A stretch of 31,451 nucleotides of DNA from positions 1 through 31,451 of the forward strand of contig JARRRD010000036.1 of assembly GCA_037381085.1 (NCBI GenBank). Direction: 5' to 3'. The stretch is from JARRRD01 sp037381085 (GTDB lineage: Bacteria > Nitrospirota > Thermodesulfovibrionia > Thermodesulfovibrionales > UBA6898). The notes beneath the pieces are model-generated. The model had not been told where the DNA came from, searched no databases, and saw only the letters and a list, made by a program, of their open reading frames with translations. Shown in pieces: positions 15,877 through 23,437 of this stretch. The number at the start of each line of letters is the position of its first letter. Position 1 is the stretch's first letter. The position numbers were made by a program, and so were the translations under genes.

Positions 15877-18594
15877 TTGCGTAGGGTATCGTTGAAATAT
15901 AAATATGCGTTCCTTTTGTTAGTCTGTGCTTCTCTTCTTGTTGCACGCCCCTCTCCGTGCGGAGCCGTTACCGCCGGCCGGGTCGAGATAAAGGGTCTTC
16001 ATTCCATAGGGAAGAAGGAATTTCTCGATATGTTCGGCATCAGGAGGGGGAGCAGGATCAGCAATGAAATAGTGAGCAACGCCATAAGGACCGCCTTTCT
16101 CAAGGGCATATTTGAAGATATCGAGGTCAAGGTCGCCGACGGGGAGAACCCCACGGTTGAAGTAAGAGTCCGGGAGAGAGAGTTCATTCGGAACATCGAC
16201 GTTGAGGGCGACTATCAGATTTCAAGGAAGATAATCAGAGGGCTTTTCCCTGTAAAGGAAGGCCATGTCATGAGGTACGACCTGCTTAAAACGGGAACGG
16301 AGGTACTCCGGAAAGCGCTCGGCTCTTACGGGTTTCCTGATGCGACTGTAAGGGCAGAGGTCGTGAAAACCGGTATGCCCTGCAGGGTTGATTTAAAGTT
16401 GACGGTGGATACGGGGAAGCCTCTTGTCGTCCGGAAGATATTGGTCAGGATCACTCCTTCCCCGGGTGACAGGGGAAGGCTCGCCAAGGCTATCGAAAGT
16501 GTGATGGGTTTGTCCGAAGGGGATATTTACAGGAGAACAGTTGTTGACAGTGATCTGGACAGAATAAGGGCGTTCCTGAAGAAACGGGGATACTACAGGC
16601 CGGTGGTGGGTCCCTGTGTCTACGAACGGGGGACCCTGAGGATCGACGTTGCGCCGGGAAAACTCCTGGAACTGACAGTTAAGGGCAACAGTGCTCTTTC
16701 AACCAGTTCTCTTACTAAGGGTCTGCCTTTTTTCGACCTGGGGGATGCAGGGGATGAGGTGATCGGAGAGGCCGTCGACCGCATGGTCTCCCTCTACCAC
16801 AAGGAAGGGTATCCTTTCGCCCGGATAGCCCCTGTCGTAACTTCCGATGAACGGCATATAAAGATATCTTTTTTCGTTTTCGAAGGAGAAAAGATCCGGG
16901 TGGGATCGGTGGTCTTCCGTCACGTTAGCCTGCCACGGGAGAGACTTTTGGATGTTTCACCTGTAAAGGTCGGCGCTGCCTACGATCCGGACACGCTGGA
17001 GAAGGAAAAGGATTCACTCAGGGAATTTTACGGTGCACTTGGGTATCTCGACGCGAAGGTTACCGATATAGATGTCGATATCGATAAGGCGAGGGGGACG
17101 GTCCGTCTCGTTGTAGATGTCGAGGAAGGGACAAAGTCGCAGATAGGGTCAGTAGACATCACGGGGGTTCCTCCCGGGGAAAGGGACAATCTCCTGGGCG
17201 TCGCCGGTATTAAGGCCGGGGACCTCTATAACGAGGTCGATATATCCGATGCGAGGTCCAGGGTCGTTGAATATTACAGAAGCCGGGGCTACGCAAATGT
17301 CATGGTGGAAGTCAAGAGGAGCATTCAGGACCACCAGGCATCTATCTCGTTTCATGTCACCAGGGGTGAACAGTCTTTCTTCGGAAAGACAATCATAGTG
17401 GGCAACAGGAAAACCCGATATGAGGTGTTCAGGAGAGGGCTTGCCTACAGGGAGGGACAGCCTTTCAATTCCCGCCTGCTGGCGGAGGAGCGGCAGAAAC
17501 TTTACAGGCTGGGACTCTTCAGCGACGTCCAGGTGGAGCCGGTTGTCGCCCCCGGGAACAGGAAGGACGTCCTGATCAAGGTGGCGGAGGGAGACGCCGG
17601 TTCGGTGGAATTTGGATTCGGGTACGCCGAATACGAGAAGTTCAGGGGATACCTTCAGGTGGGCTACAAGAATCTTTGGGGGATGGACAGGCAGATATTA
17701 TTGAGGACCGAGATCAGTTCTCTCGAAAAGAGGTTCATACTCCAGTATAACGAACCGTGGTTCTGGAGAGGACCGTTGCCCCTGAGGGCATTTTTTCTTT
17801 ATCAAAACAAAAGGGAGTTCAACCTTGACAACAAGGAGACACTTTACAAATTGAGACGTTACACGCTGACCGCCGGAGTGGAGAAGAAACTGGGCGAGAA
17901 CGTAAAGGGGAATCTCTATTATGAGTTTTCTCTCGTTAGAACATCCGATGTCAAACCTGATGTTGTGCTGACGAGGGAGGATACGGGGACTCTCGCAATA
18001 GGCAGTATAAAACCGGCGCTCATATATGATACGAGGGACAATCCTTTTAACCCCCAAAAGGGTTTCCTCGCGGGGATTTCGGTCAAGGAGGCTTCCCTTC
18101 TCTTTTTTTCCGAAACCAATTTCACGAAGCTCGTGGTGAACGCGAGTAACTTTCACAAACTGGGGCGCAGGGTGACCCTGGCGCTGGCCTTGAGGGGAGG
18201 GGTGGCTTACAGCTACGGAAAGACCACGCAGCTGCCCATAGTCGAGAGGTTCTTCCTGGGAGGAGGTTCTACGGTCAGGGGTTACGCCCAGGACACTCTG
18301 GGACCCAAAGGCGCTGACGGAAACCCCACTGGCGGGAACGCTTTCATTGTAGGCAATGTTGAACTGAGGACGGATGTCGGCAGGAATATAGGCCTGGTAC
18401 CTTTTCTTGACATGGGTAATGTGTGGGTAAAGGCCGGCGATATTAATCCGGCGGATCTTAAATATACGGCCGGCCTGGGCCTGCGCTACGCCACCCCGGT
18501 TGGTCCCATCAGAATCGACTATGGCTTCAAGTTAAACAAGGAGCCGGGCGAAAGCAACGGCGAACTGCACTTCAGTATCGGGCATGCCTTCTGA
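15877..18594 (+). CDS. bamA: Outer membrane assembly factor BamA / Omp85 family, with about seven POTRA repeats
   Basis: BamA-type proteins fold beta-barrel proteins into the outer membrane. This one has a signal peptide (hydrophobic YAFLLLVCASLLVA, cleaved near PCGA-VTAG). By eye there are seven POTRA units of about 75-80 residues between residues 30 and 575, each with the strand-helix-helix-strand pattern (for example VKGNSALSTSSL, YHKEGYPFARI, GSVDITGVPPGERDNLL, YYRSRGYANVMVEV, FFGKTIIVGNRKTRYEVF). The C-terminal 16-strand-type barrel starts near 577, carries the family motif GGGSTVRGY (near 795) and ends in an aromatic residue (GHAF) as barrel signals require. At 905 residues it is longer than the usual five-POTRA BamA. 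Starts are TTG at 15877 or, with a better AGGG ribosome binding site, TTG at 15892. It may act with TamB, so a TamA-like role is possible. Confidence 0.93.
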   Translation: MRRVSLKYKYAFLLLVCASLLVARPSPCGAVTAGRVEIKGLHSIGKKEFLDMFGIRRGSRISNEIVSNAIRTAFLKGIFEDIEVKVADGENPTVEVRVREREFIRNIDVEGDYQISRKIIRGLFPVKEGHVMRYDLLKTGTEVLRKALGSYGFPDATVRAEVVKTGMPCRVDLKLTVDTGKPLVVRKILVRITPSPGDRGRLAKAIESVMGLSEGDIYRRTVVDSDLDRIRAFLKKRGYYRPVVGPCVYERGTLRIDVAPGKLLELTVKGNSALSTSSLTKGLPFFDLGDAGDEVIGEAVDRMVSLYHKEGYPFARIAPVVTSDERHIKISFFVFEGEKIRVGSVVFRHVSLPRERLLDVSPVKVGAAYDPDTLEKEKDSLREFYGALGYLDAKVTDIDVDIDKARGTVRLVVDVEEGTKSQIGSVDITGVPPGERDNLLGVAGIKAGDLYNEVDISDARSRVVEYYRSRGYANVMVEVKRSIQDHQASISFHVTRGEQSFFGKTIIVGNRKTRYEVFRRGLAYREGQPFNSRLLAEERQKLYRLGLFSDVQVEPVVAPGNRKDVLIKVAEGDAGSVEFGFGYAEYEKFRGYLQVGYKNLWGMDRQILLRTEISSLEKRFILQYNEPWFWRGPLPLRAFFLYQNKREFNLDNKETLYKLRRYTLTAGVEKKLGENVKGNLYYEFSLVRTSDVKPDVVLTREDTGTLAIGSIKPALIYDTRDNPFNPQKGFLAGISVKEASLLFFSETNFTKLVVNASNFHKLGRRVTLALALRGGVAYSYGKTTQLPIVERFFLGGGSTVRGYAQDTLGPKGADGNPTGGNAFIVGNVELRTDVGRNIGLVPFLDMGNVWVKAGDINPADLKYTAGLGLRYATPVGPIRIDYGFKLNKEPGESNGELHFSIGHAF

Positions 18595-18603
18595 GGAGAG
18601 TGG

Positions 18604-18617
18604 CACGTCGTGACGTG
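18604..18617. repeat. Short perfect inverted repeat CACGTC-GT-GACGTG
   Basis: Six-base arms (18604-18609 and 18612-18617) with a 2-nt centre lie between bamA and the SurA-like gene. It could be an operator or an mRNA hairpin before the next ribosome binding site. No known regulator can be assigned. Confidence 0.35.
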
Positions 18618-18648
18618 TAGTATTAAGGATGAAGGAAGATAAGGGGAA

Positions 18649-19158
18649 ATGAGAAACAGGACGACCTTGATGGCGACCATGCTTTTTTTCTGTGTCACTT
18701 TTGTTCTCATGGGTCGTTCCTCGTCGGCCGGAATATTCGACAGGGTGGTCGCCTTCGTGAACAACCAGGCCATAACACTAAGTGAATTTCAGGAGCAGTA
18801 TCAAAACACACTGAAAATAGCGCCCGATGTGACGGAAGAGGATGTGATAAACACAATGATCAACAGGATACTTCTTCTGGATGAGGCCAGAAAATACCGT
18901 ATCGTTGCCCCGACGGAAGATGAAATGGTCAAGGAATACATCGATCTCAAGGTAAGGGCCTTTATTACCGTGGGCGAGCAGGAAATGGAGACCTTCTATC
19001 AAAATAACCGGAGCCGGTTTGCCGGGAAAGACTATGAAGATGTGAGGGGCGAGATCGAGAACTACCTGACCGAAAAGAAGCTGAACGAACGGCTGAAAGA
19101 GACCCTGGCGGAACTCAGAAAGAAGGCGTACATAAAGATTCAGCTCAAGCCGGAGTGA
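18649..19158 (+). CDS. SurA N-terminal-domain-like periplasmic protein without a PPIase domain
   Basis: A 169-residue secreted protein. The signal peptide is MRNRTTLMATMLFFCVTFVLMGRSSSA. The mature part opens with FDRVVAFVNNQAITLSEFQEQYQ, the characteristic SurA/peptidyl-prolyl isomerase N-terminal chaperone segment (compare DRVVAVVNDxVIT). It continues as helices to the end. There is no parvulin (rotamase) domain, so it is probably a pure chaperone or holdase for unfolded outer membrane proteins, which fits its place right after bamA (54-nt gap). The AAGGGGAA ribosome binding site is well placed. The last helix carries the C-terminal cap usual for this fold (KLNERLKETLAELRKKAYIKI). Confidence 0.8.
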   Translation: MRNRTTLMATMLFFCVTFVLMGRSSSAGIFDRVVAFVNNQAITLSEFQEQYQNTLKIAPDVTEEDVINTMINRILLLDEARKYRIVAPTEDEMVKEYIDLKVRAFITVGEQEMETFYQNNRSRFAGKDYEDVRGEIENYLTEKKLNERLKETLAELRKKAYIKIQLKPE

Positions 19159-19182
19159 AGCAGCTGCCGGTCACGGGCGGTA

Positions 19183-19202
19183 TCAGGAAATCTTTTTCCT
19201 GA
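19183..19202. terminator. Perfect 8-bp hairpin between the convergent SurA-like and ytxH genes
   Basis: TCAGGAAA-TCTT-TTTCCTGA is a perfect inverted repeat that includes the ytxH stop codon. Its place between two convergent genes suits a shared terminator. There is no long T-run after the stem, so it may be an attenuating or mRNA-stabilising hairpin instead. Confidence 0.45.
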
Positions 19203-19380
19203 GCCTCTTTGCATAATCGGAGGCGTAGTCCCTCGCGTCTTCCGTAAGGTCCGCTATTTTCCCCCTGGTCTTTTTCCCCGGCTGGGGGGCAAACAGCAGC
19301 GCCAGACCGGCCCCGACAATACCGCCTATCAGAAAAGAAACAAGAACGGCAGCTCCGTTACTTTCGTCATCGTGGAACAT
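19183..19380 (-). CDS. YtxH-like small membrane protein
   Basis: A 65-residue protein with one membrane helix (AAVLVSFLIGGIVGAGLALLFAP) followed by PGKKTRGKIADLTEDARDYASDYAKRLRKK, the amphipathic basic tail typical of YtxH-domain proteins. These are often stress-linked, with no firm biochemical role. GGAGG six bases before the ATG is a strong ribosome binding site, and a good sigma-70-type promoter lies just upstream. It converges on the SurA-like gene with only 24 nt between the stops. Confidence 0.85.
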   Translation of the reverse strand: MFHDDESNGAAVLVSFLIGGIVGAGLALLFAPQPGKKTRGKIADLTEDARDYASDYAKRLRKKIS

Positions 19381-19409
19381 CGCAGCCTCCTTCAGGTTTT
19401 ATTGGTTAC

Positions 19410-19438
19410 AGACTATCACCAACTGTGAGGAAGGTCAA
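19410..19438 (-). promoter_or_regulatory. Sigma-70-type promoter for the ytxH-like gene
   Basis: Read on the minus strand, TTGACC (19433-19438) is followed after 17 nt by TAGTCT (19410-19415), about 30 nt from the start codon. The spacing is ideal; the -10 is a fair match to TATAAT. Confidence 0.55.
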
Positions 19439-19457
19439 CGGCTTGTCCGCCTTCTCT

Positions 19458-19486
19458 TTTACATGGCGGCCTAAATCTGTTATATT
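19458..19486 (+). promoter_or_regulatory. Sigma-70-type promoter for the cysteine synthase gene
   Basis: TTTACA (19458-19463) and TATATT (19481-19486) are separated by 17 nt, giving a leader of about 20 nt before the ATG at 19515. Each box differs from consensus at one position. Confidence 0.65.
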
Positions 19487-19514
19487 TCATGATATCTGTC
19501 AGGGAGAACATAAG

Positions 19515-20423
19515 ATGGGAATTCTGGATTGCATTGGAAAAACGCCTTTAGTCAGGCTGGAAGCTGTCAACCCCAATAGCGGCGTCACGATTTTCGCCAA
19601 GCTCGAAGGCAACAACCCCGGGGGATCGGTCAAGGACAGGATAGCATTTTATATGGTGAAGGACGCAGAGGAGTCCGGGCGATTAAAAAATGGCGATACC
19701 ATCCTTGAGGCTACATCGGGAAATACGGGAATAGGGCTGGCGATGGTAGGGGCCGCGAAGGGTTACAGGGTAAGACTGGTAATGCCGGAATGCGTGAGTC
19801 TCGAACGCAGGAAGGTGCTGGAGGCCTTCGGCGCCGAGGTTGTTTTGAGCCCGGGGAAGGAGGGGACCGACGGCGCCATCAAGCTCGCCCGCAGCATGAT
19901 GGAAGAGTCGCCTGACGGATATTTCATGCCCAACCAGTTCGACAACCTCTCCAACGTGAAGGCCCATTACGAATCGACCGGCAGGGAGATAATTGAGCAG
20001 ACGGGCGGCGACATAGACGTATTTGTTGCCGGCATGGGTACGACGGGCACCCTGATGGGCGCCGGGAGAAGGATCAAGGAGTTCAATAAGAAGATAAGAA
20101 TCGTCGGGGTGGAGCCTGTTCTGGGCCACAGGGTCCAGGGACTGAAGAACATGAAGGAATCGATCGTGCCGAAAATATACGACCCGTCGGCGCTCGATGA
20201 GAAGATAAATGTGAACGACAACGATGCCTTCGAAACCACCAGGATGCTTGCGGTGAAGGAGGGGATCTTCGCCGGTATGAGCAGTGGAGCCGCCGTATTC
20301 GGAGCTCTGAAAGTAGCAGGTCGGATCGACAAAGGGAGAGTAGTCGTGATACTGCCGGACAGGGGGGACAGGTACCTCAGCACGGCCTTGTTCACATCGG
20401 TCTGCGCGAAGTGCCCGCCTTGA
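19515..20423 (+). CDS. cysM: Cysteine synthase (O-acetylserine/O-phosphoserine sulfhydrylase, CysM/CysK type)
   Basis: A fold-type II PLP enzyme that makes cysteine from activated serine and sulfide. The 302 residues show the Schiff-base K40 in NPGGSVKDR, the substrate loop TSGNTG (67-72), the PLP-phosphate loop GTTGT and GMSSGAA near the end. The ATG at 19515 has AGGGAGA nine bases upstream and gives the family's usual N-terminus (ILDCIGKTPLVRL). The protein ends in VCAKCPP, a CxxC tail seen in some bacterial and archaeal homologues that could bind metal or respond to redox. Whether it uses O-acetylserine, O-phosphoserine or thiosulfate is not decidable here. Confidence 0.92.
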   Translation: MGILDCIGKTPLVRLEAVNPNSGVTIFAKLEGNNPGGSVKDRIAFYMVKDAEESGRLKNGDTILEATSGNTGIGLAMVGAAKGYRVRLVMPECVSLERRKVLEAFGAEVVLSPGKEGTDGAIKLARSMMEESPDGYFMPNQFDNLSNVKAHYESTGREIIEQTGGDIDVFVAGMGTTGTLMGAGRRIKEFNKKIRIVGVEPVLGHRVQGLKNMKESIVPKIYDPSALDEKINVNDNDAFETTRMLAVKEGIFAGMSSGAAVFGALKVAGRIDKGRVVVILPDRGDRYLSTALFTSVCAKCPP

Positions 20424-20439
20424 TTCCCGGTCACCGCGG

Positions 20440-20841
20440 TTAATATTCCCTCTTCTCCTGCGGCATGATGCAGGTGAGTACCATGCTCACAAAGCTTACG
20501 ATAAGTGCCCCGAGGAAGGCGGATTTGAAGCCGGCGACGGAAAACCCGAGGTTGAACTGTTCAGAGAGCCAGGAAGTAATGCCCAGCATTATTGCATTTA
20601 TGATGAAAGTAAAGAGGCCGAGGGTCAGAACCAGTAAGGGCAGCGTAAAGATTTGTATTAACGGTCTGATATAGGCATTCACCAGTCCGAAGATGACCCC
20701 CACAATCAGTATGCCCCACCAGCCCCCGATGTAGACGATCCCGGGAACCAGTTTCACCGCCACCATGATGGCTATCGTGTTGATAAGCCACCGGATAAGG
20801 AAATTTTTCAGACGTGCATGGTCGGCCGTCCTAAAGCCCAT
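20440..20841 (-). CDS. Phage-holin-4-like superfamily membrane protein (YvlD/PF04020 type)
   Basis: A 133-residue protein with four hydrophobic segments (INTIAIMVAVKLVPGI, WWGILIVGVIFGLVNAYI, PLLVLTLGLFTFIINAIML, SAFLGALIVSFVSMVL). The pattern VNAYIRPLIQIFTLPLLVLTLGLFTFIINAIML is the signature of the chromosomal 'phage holin family 4' proteins. Despite the name these are ordinary membrane proteins of unknown function, and there is no phage here. Its start overlaps the ubiD stop by 11 nt, so it is translated from the ubiD message. Confidence 0.88.
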   Translation of the reverse strand: MGFRTADHARLKNFLIRWLINTIAIMVAVKLVPGIVYIGGWWGILIVGVIFGLVNAYIRPLIQIFTLPLLVLTLGLFTFIINAIMLGITSWLSEQFNLGFSVAGFKSAFLGALIVSFVSMVLTCIMPQEKREY

Positions 20842-22144
20842 ATTCTTTCCATCGTGAATCGACCAGTTTCCTGATCTCCTCCGACATGAACAGCTCTTCG
20901 GGCCAGTCTCTTGTCATCCCTTCTTCCCGCGTCTTGCGGGTCGCGTCGATGCCCATCTTCGAGCCGTAGCGCGGCCAGTTGGCGGAGTGATCAAGTGCAT
21001 CGAGCGGACCGTCGGCGAAGACGGTGTCCCTCTTCCAGTCCACGTTGTTCAGTACCCGCCACGCTGTATAAGAGAGGTCCTGGACGTCCACGTCGTCGTC
21101 CACAACAATGAGCAGTTTTGCGAACATCATCTGTCCCTTGCCCCAGAGGCCGTGAATGATCTTCTTGGCATGGCCCGGGTAGCTCTTCCTGATCGAGATT
21201 ATGGCGAAGTTGTGAAAGACCCCTTCCATGGGGAGGTTGATGTCCTTGATCTCCGGGAAATCGAGGCGTATGAGAGGCAGGAAGATCCTCTCCGTGGCCT
21301 TTCCCATATAGCAGTCTTCCATGGGCGGTTTTCCAACGAGGGTGGCAGGATAAATCATGTCTTTGCGGTGGGTTATGCACGAGACGTGGAAGACCGGGTA
21401 GGGTTCTGCAGGAGAATAGAAGCCTGTATGATCGCCGAAGGGTCCCTCGATGCGTGTCTCGCCGGGATCGAGATAGCCCTCGATCACGACTTCGCTGTTG
21501 GCAGGCACCTCTATATCCGATGTCACACATTTCACCATCTCCACGGGGAACCTTCTCAGGAAGCCTGCGAACACCATCTCATCAACGGCTTCCGGAAGGG
21601 GAGCGCTTGCCGCATAGATGACGGCAGGGTCGCTCCCTACGGCGATGGCCGCCGGCATGCGTTTCCCCAGTGCCGCATATTTTTCGTAGTGACGGGCCCC
21701 GTCCTTGTGTATGTGCCAATGCATCCCCGTCGTCTTCTTATCGTAGACATGAATGCGGTACATCCCGCAGTTAGGACGACCTGTCTCCGGGTCGACCGTA
21801 AATACCATGGGCAGGGTGATAAAGCGGCCCTCATCTCCGGGCTGCCCGTCGTGGGGCCAGCACTTTATGACAGGCAATTTCCCCAGATCAGGGTCTGTCC
21901 GGTCTATGATTTCCTGGCAGCGGGCGCTCTTTACGTGCCTGGGAAAAAACTTTGAGAGCTCAAAAAGTTTGGGCAATAACGACATTTTTTCGATCAGGTT
22001 TTTTGGCGGGGCCTGATTCAGAAGGTCCTCTATCCTGCCGGCCACTTCGTCGAGGCTGCTTACTTCGAGGGCCAGAGCCATCCTTTCGAAAGAACCGAAA
22101 AGGTTGGTTACAACGGGGTATTCCGAACCCTTCACCTTCTCAAA
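20831..22144 (-). CDS. ubiD: UbiD family decarboxylase, N-terminus missing (5'-truncated gene)
   Basis: UbiD enzymes decarboxylate aromatic or polyprenyl-hydroxybenzoate acids with prenylated FMN, for quinone synthesis or aromatic breakdown. From FEKVKGSEYPVVTNLFGS onward the protein matches UbiD to the end, including NCGMYRIHVYDKKTTGMHWHIHKDGARHY, EVVIEGYLDPGETRIEGPFGDHTGFYS (acidic active-site residues) and SKMGIDATRK. The first 50 or so residues of normal UbiD (the DLREF...EITEIADR...GGPALLFE region) are absent. Upstream codons in the same frame instead run through the ihfA promoter and ihfA itself and look random. Possible internal starts are GTG near 22135 or ATG at 22081, neither with a good ribosome binding site. 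Likely nonfunctional or mis-joined. The coordinate given is where homology begins. Confidence 0.8.
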   Translation of the reverse strand, partial: FEKVKGSEYPVVTNLFGSFERMALALEVSSLDEVAGRIEDLLNQAPPKNLIEKMSLLPKLFELSKFFPRHVKSARCQEIIDRTDPDLGKLPVIKCWPHDGQPGDEGRFITLPMVFTVDPETGRPNCGMYRIHVYDKKTTGMHWHIHKDGARHYEKYAALGKRMPAAIAVGSDPAVIYAASAPLPEAVDEMVFAGFLRRFPVEMVKCVTSDIEVPANSEVVIEGYLDPGETRIEGPFGDHTGFYSPAEPYPVFHVSCITHRKDMIYPATLVGKPPMEDCYMGKATERIFLPLIRLDFPEIKDINLPMEGVFHNFAIISIRKSYPGHAKKIIHGLWGKGQMMFAKLLIVVDDDVDVQDLSYTAWRVLNNVDWKRDTVFADGPLDALDHSANWPRYGSKMGIDATRKTREEGMTRDWPEELFMSEEIRKLVDSRWKEYGL

Positions 22145-22210
22145 ATACCAAAAGAGCCGACAAAAACAGCCCAAAAAAATATAACTGTAGGAATTTAAAC
22201 TGAAATATCC

Positions 22211-22239
22211 TTGACAATAGTCTATGTCCTTAATATAAT
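22211..22239 (+). promoter_or_regulatory. Consensus sigma-70 promoter of ihfA
   Basis: TTGACA (22211-22216) and TATAAT (22234-22239) are both perfect matches with an ideal 17-nt spacer. Transcription should start near 22246, about 23 nt before the ATG. It is one of the strongest promoters in the window, fitting an abundant nucleoid protein. It lies only about 70 nt from the point where ubiD homology ends. Confidence 0.88.
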
Positions 22240-22268
22240 TAAGAAAATTTGTTTGGGGGAAAGAGGAG

Positions 22269-22553
22269 ATGACGAAAGCTGAACTTGTAGACGCGATCTT
22301 CGAGAAATTGGGTCTGTCGAAGAAGGAAGCACAGGACATCGTCGAGATACTGTTCGACACCATGAAGCAGACTTTTGCTGAAGGGGAGTCGATAAAGATT
22401 TCGGGATTCGGAACGTTCAACGTCAGGAAAAAGATGGCGCGCAGGGGCCGCAATCCGAAGACAGGACAGGACCTTGAAATATCGCCCAGAAGGGTGATTA
22501 CGTTCAGGGTCAGCAATCAACTCAAGGAAGAAATAGAGAAACTGGATGCATAA
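22269..22553 (+). CDS. ihfA: HU/IHF family DNA-bending protein (IHF alpha-like)
   Basis: A 94-residue nucleoid protein that bends DNA; IHF also helps activators reach sigma-54 polymerase, which is relevant to the promoter at 5689. The signature GFGTFNVRKKMARRGRNPKTGQDLEISPRRVITFR includes the beta-arm with the DNA-intercalating Pro. The opening MTKAELVDAIFEKLGLSKKEAQDIVE and the MerR gene directly downstream match the alpha-subunit arrangement (ihfA then merR) in many proteobacteria. AGAGGAG is the ribosome binding site. The end overlaps merR by 8 nt. Confidence 0.92.
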   Translation: MTKAELVDAIFEKLGLSKKEAQDIVEILFDTMKQTFAEGESIKISGFGTFNVRKKMARRGRNPKTGQDLEISPRRVITFRVSNQLKEEIEKLDA

Positions 22554-22938
22554 ATCTGCAGGACAAGCCTTAAAACCCAGTCTCCCTGTGCCGGACAAGC
22601 TTTTCTACAAGATAGGCGAGGTGAGCAAAATTACCGGTGTCGAGCCTTATGTCTTGAGATACTGGGAGACGGAGTTTCCCTTTCTTAAGCCCAGGAAGAA
22701 CAAGTCAGGGCAGAGGGTATACGTAAAAAAAGATCTGGAACTGGTGCTTCAGATAAAGAAAATGTTGTATCAGGAACGGTATACTATAGAGGGTGTGAGA
22801 AAAAGGTTCGGTGAAGGAGTACTGAAGACAGAGAGCAAGAAGATCCACGAAGAGAGAAAGAGAGACCTCCAGAATCCCGCCGAGGCAATAGGTTTCATTA
22901 AAAAGAGACTTCGGGAAATCCTCACACAACTTAAATAA
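22546..22938 (+). CDS. MerR family transcriptional regulator
   Basis: A 130-residue protein with an N-terminal winged helix: FYKIGEVSKITGVEPYVLRYWETEFPFLKPRKNKSGQRVYVKKDLE. This is the short MerR type routinely found after ihfA. After the wing comes a helical dimerisation region rich in Lys and Glu. There are no metal-binding cysteines, so it is not a metal sensor of the classic MerR kind. The start overlaps the ihfA stop, so the two are translationally coupled. The target is unknown. Confidence 0.88.
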   Translation: MHKSAGQALKPSLPVPDKLFYKIGEVSKITGVEPYVLRYWETEFPFLKPRKNKSGQRVYVKKDLELVLQIKKMLYQERYTIEGVRKRFGEGVLKTESKKIHEERKRDLQNPAEAIGFIKKRLREILTQLK

Positions 22939-22940
22939 AA

Positions 22941-23017
22941 CGGGGCGTGGCGCAGCCTGGTAGCGCACTCGCTTGGGGTGCGAGTGGTCGCCCGTTCAAA
23001 TCGGGTCGCCCCGACCA
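22941..23017 (+). tRNA. tRNA-Pro (anticodon GGG)
   Basis: A 77-nt cloverleaf: acceptor CGGGGCG/CGCCCCG, D stem GCGC/GCGC, anticodon stem CTCGC/GCGAG with loop TTGGGGT (anticodon GGG), T arm with TTCAAAT, and encoded CCA at the 3' end. It starts 2 nt after the merR stop and probably shares the ihfA-merR transcript. Confidence 0.96.
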
Positions 23018-23069
23018 TTGATACTTGCCGACGGCTGTCCCTGTAAATAACGGGGACGTCGTCTTCAAG

Positions 23070-23098
23070 TTGACTTTTTTTGCCGCATATTCTTTAAT
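23070..23098 (+). promoter_or_regulatory. Sigma-70-type promoter of rplU-rpmA
   Basis: TTGACT (23070-23075), 17-nt spacer, TTTAAT (23093-23098). A start near 23105 leaves a short leader with GGAGGTGA before the rplU ATG. Just upstream, GTCCC...GGGAC (about 23036-23057) can form a hairpin that may terminate the tRNA transcript, with the T-run overlapping the -35 region. Confidence 0.65.
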
Positions 23099-23121
23099 AA
23101 CTATTCGGAGGTGACAAGATT

Positions 23122-23436
23122 ATGTATGCAGTTATAGAAAGCGGAGGGCAGCAATTCAGGGTGGCGCCCGGCGACACGATCAAGGTGCAGAAGGTGCTGG
23201 CGGGTGAAAAGGAAATCAGTCTGGACAAGGTGCTGGTTGTGTCCAAGGATGACAACCTTCAGATCGGAAAGCCGTACGTCGCTAACGCCAGCGTGAAGGC
23301 TGAAATCGTGGGCGATGTTAAGTCGCGCAAGGTCCTGGTTTACAAGAAGAAACCGAGGAAGGGACACAAGAAACTTAACGGCCACAGGCAGAGTCTTACG
23401 GCACTGAAAATAAAAGACATAGTCTTCGGAGGATAG
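23122..23436 (+). CDS. rplU: 50S ribosomal protein L21
   Basis: A 104-residue ribosomal protein that binds 23S rRNA. The start MYAVIESGGQQFRVAPGDTIKV and the end KKKPRKGHKKLNGHRQSLTALKIKDI are textbook L21. GGAGGTGA nine bases upstream is a strong ribosome binding site. It heads the conserved rplU-rpmA pair with obgE downstream. Confidence 0.98.
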   Translation: MYAVIESGGQQFRVAPGDTIKVQKVLAGEKEISLDKVLVVSKDDNLQIGKPYVANASVKAEIVGDVKSRKVLVYKKKPRKGHKKLNGHRQSLTALKIKDIVFGG

Positions 23437-23437
23437 T

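Noticed and set aside
18602..18617. TGGCACG followed by TCGTGACGT upstream of the SurA-like gene, resembling a sigma-54 -24 box
   Set aside because: The -12 half (TTGC with GC at the invariant position) is absent, so it does not meet the sigma-54 requirement; it is listed only as a short palindrome.
20440..20841. The holin-4-like gene as evidence of a prophage
   Set aside because: This family is widespread on bacterial chromosomes and there are no other phage genes or attachment sites nearby.
20987..21955. A 322-codon plus-strand frame
   Set aside because: Antisense to ubiD, where conserved active-site motifs are on the minus strand.
22139..22165. A possible frameshift that would restore UbiD (SALLVF then EK after removing one T)
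   Set aside because: The upstream residues in that frame (FLQLYFFGLFL) do not resemble the UbiD N-terminus and soon run into the ihfA promoter, so the ALLVF resemblance to PALLFE is probably chance.
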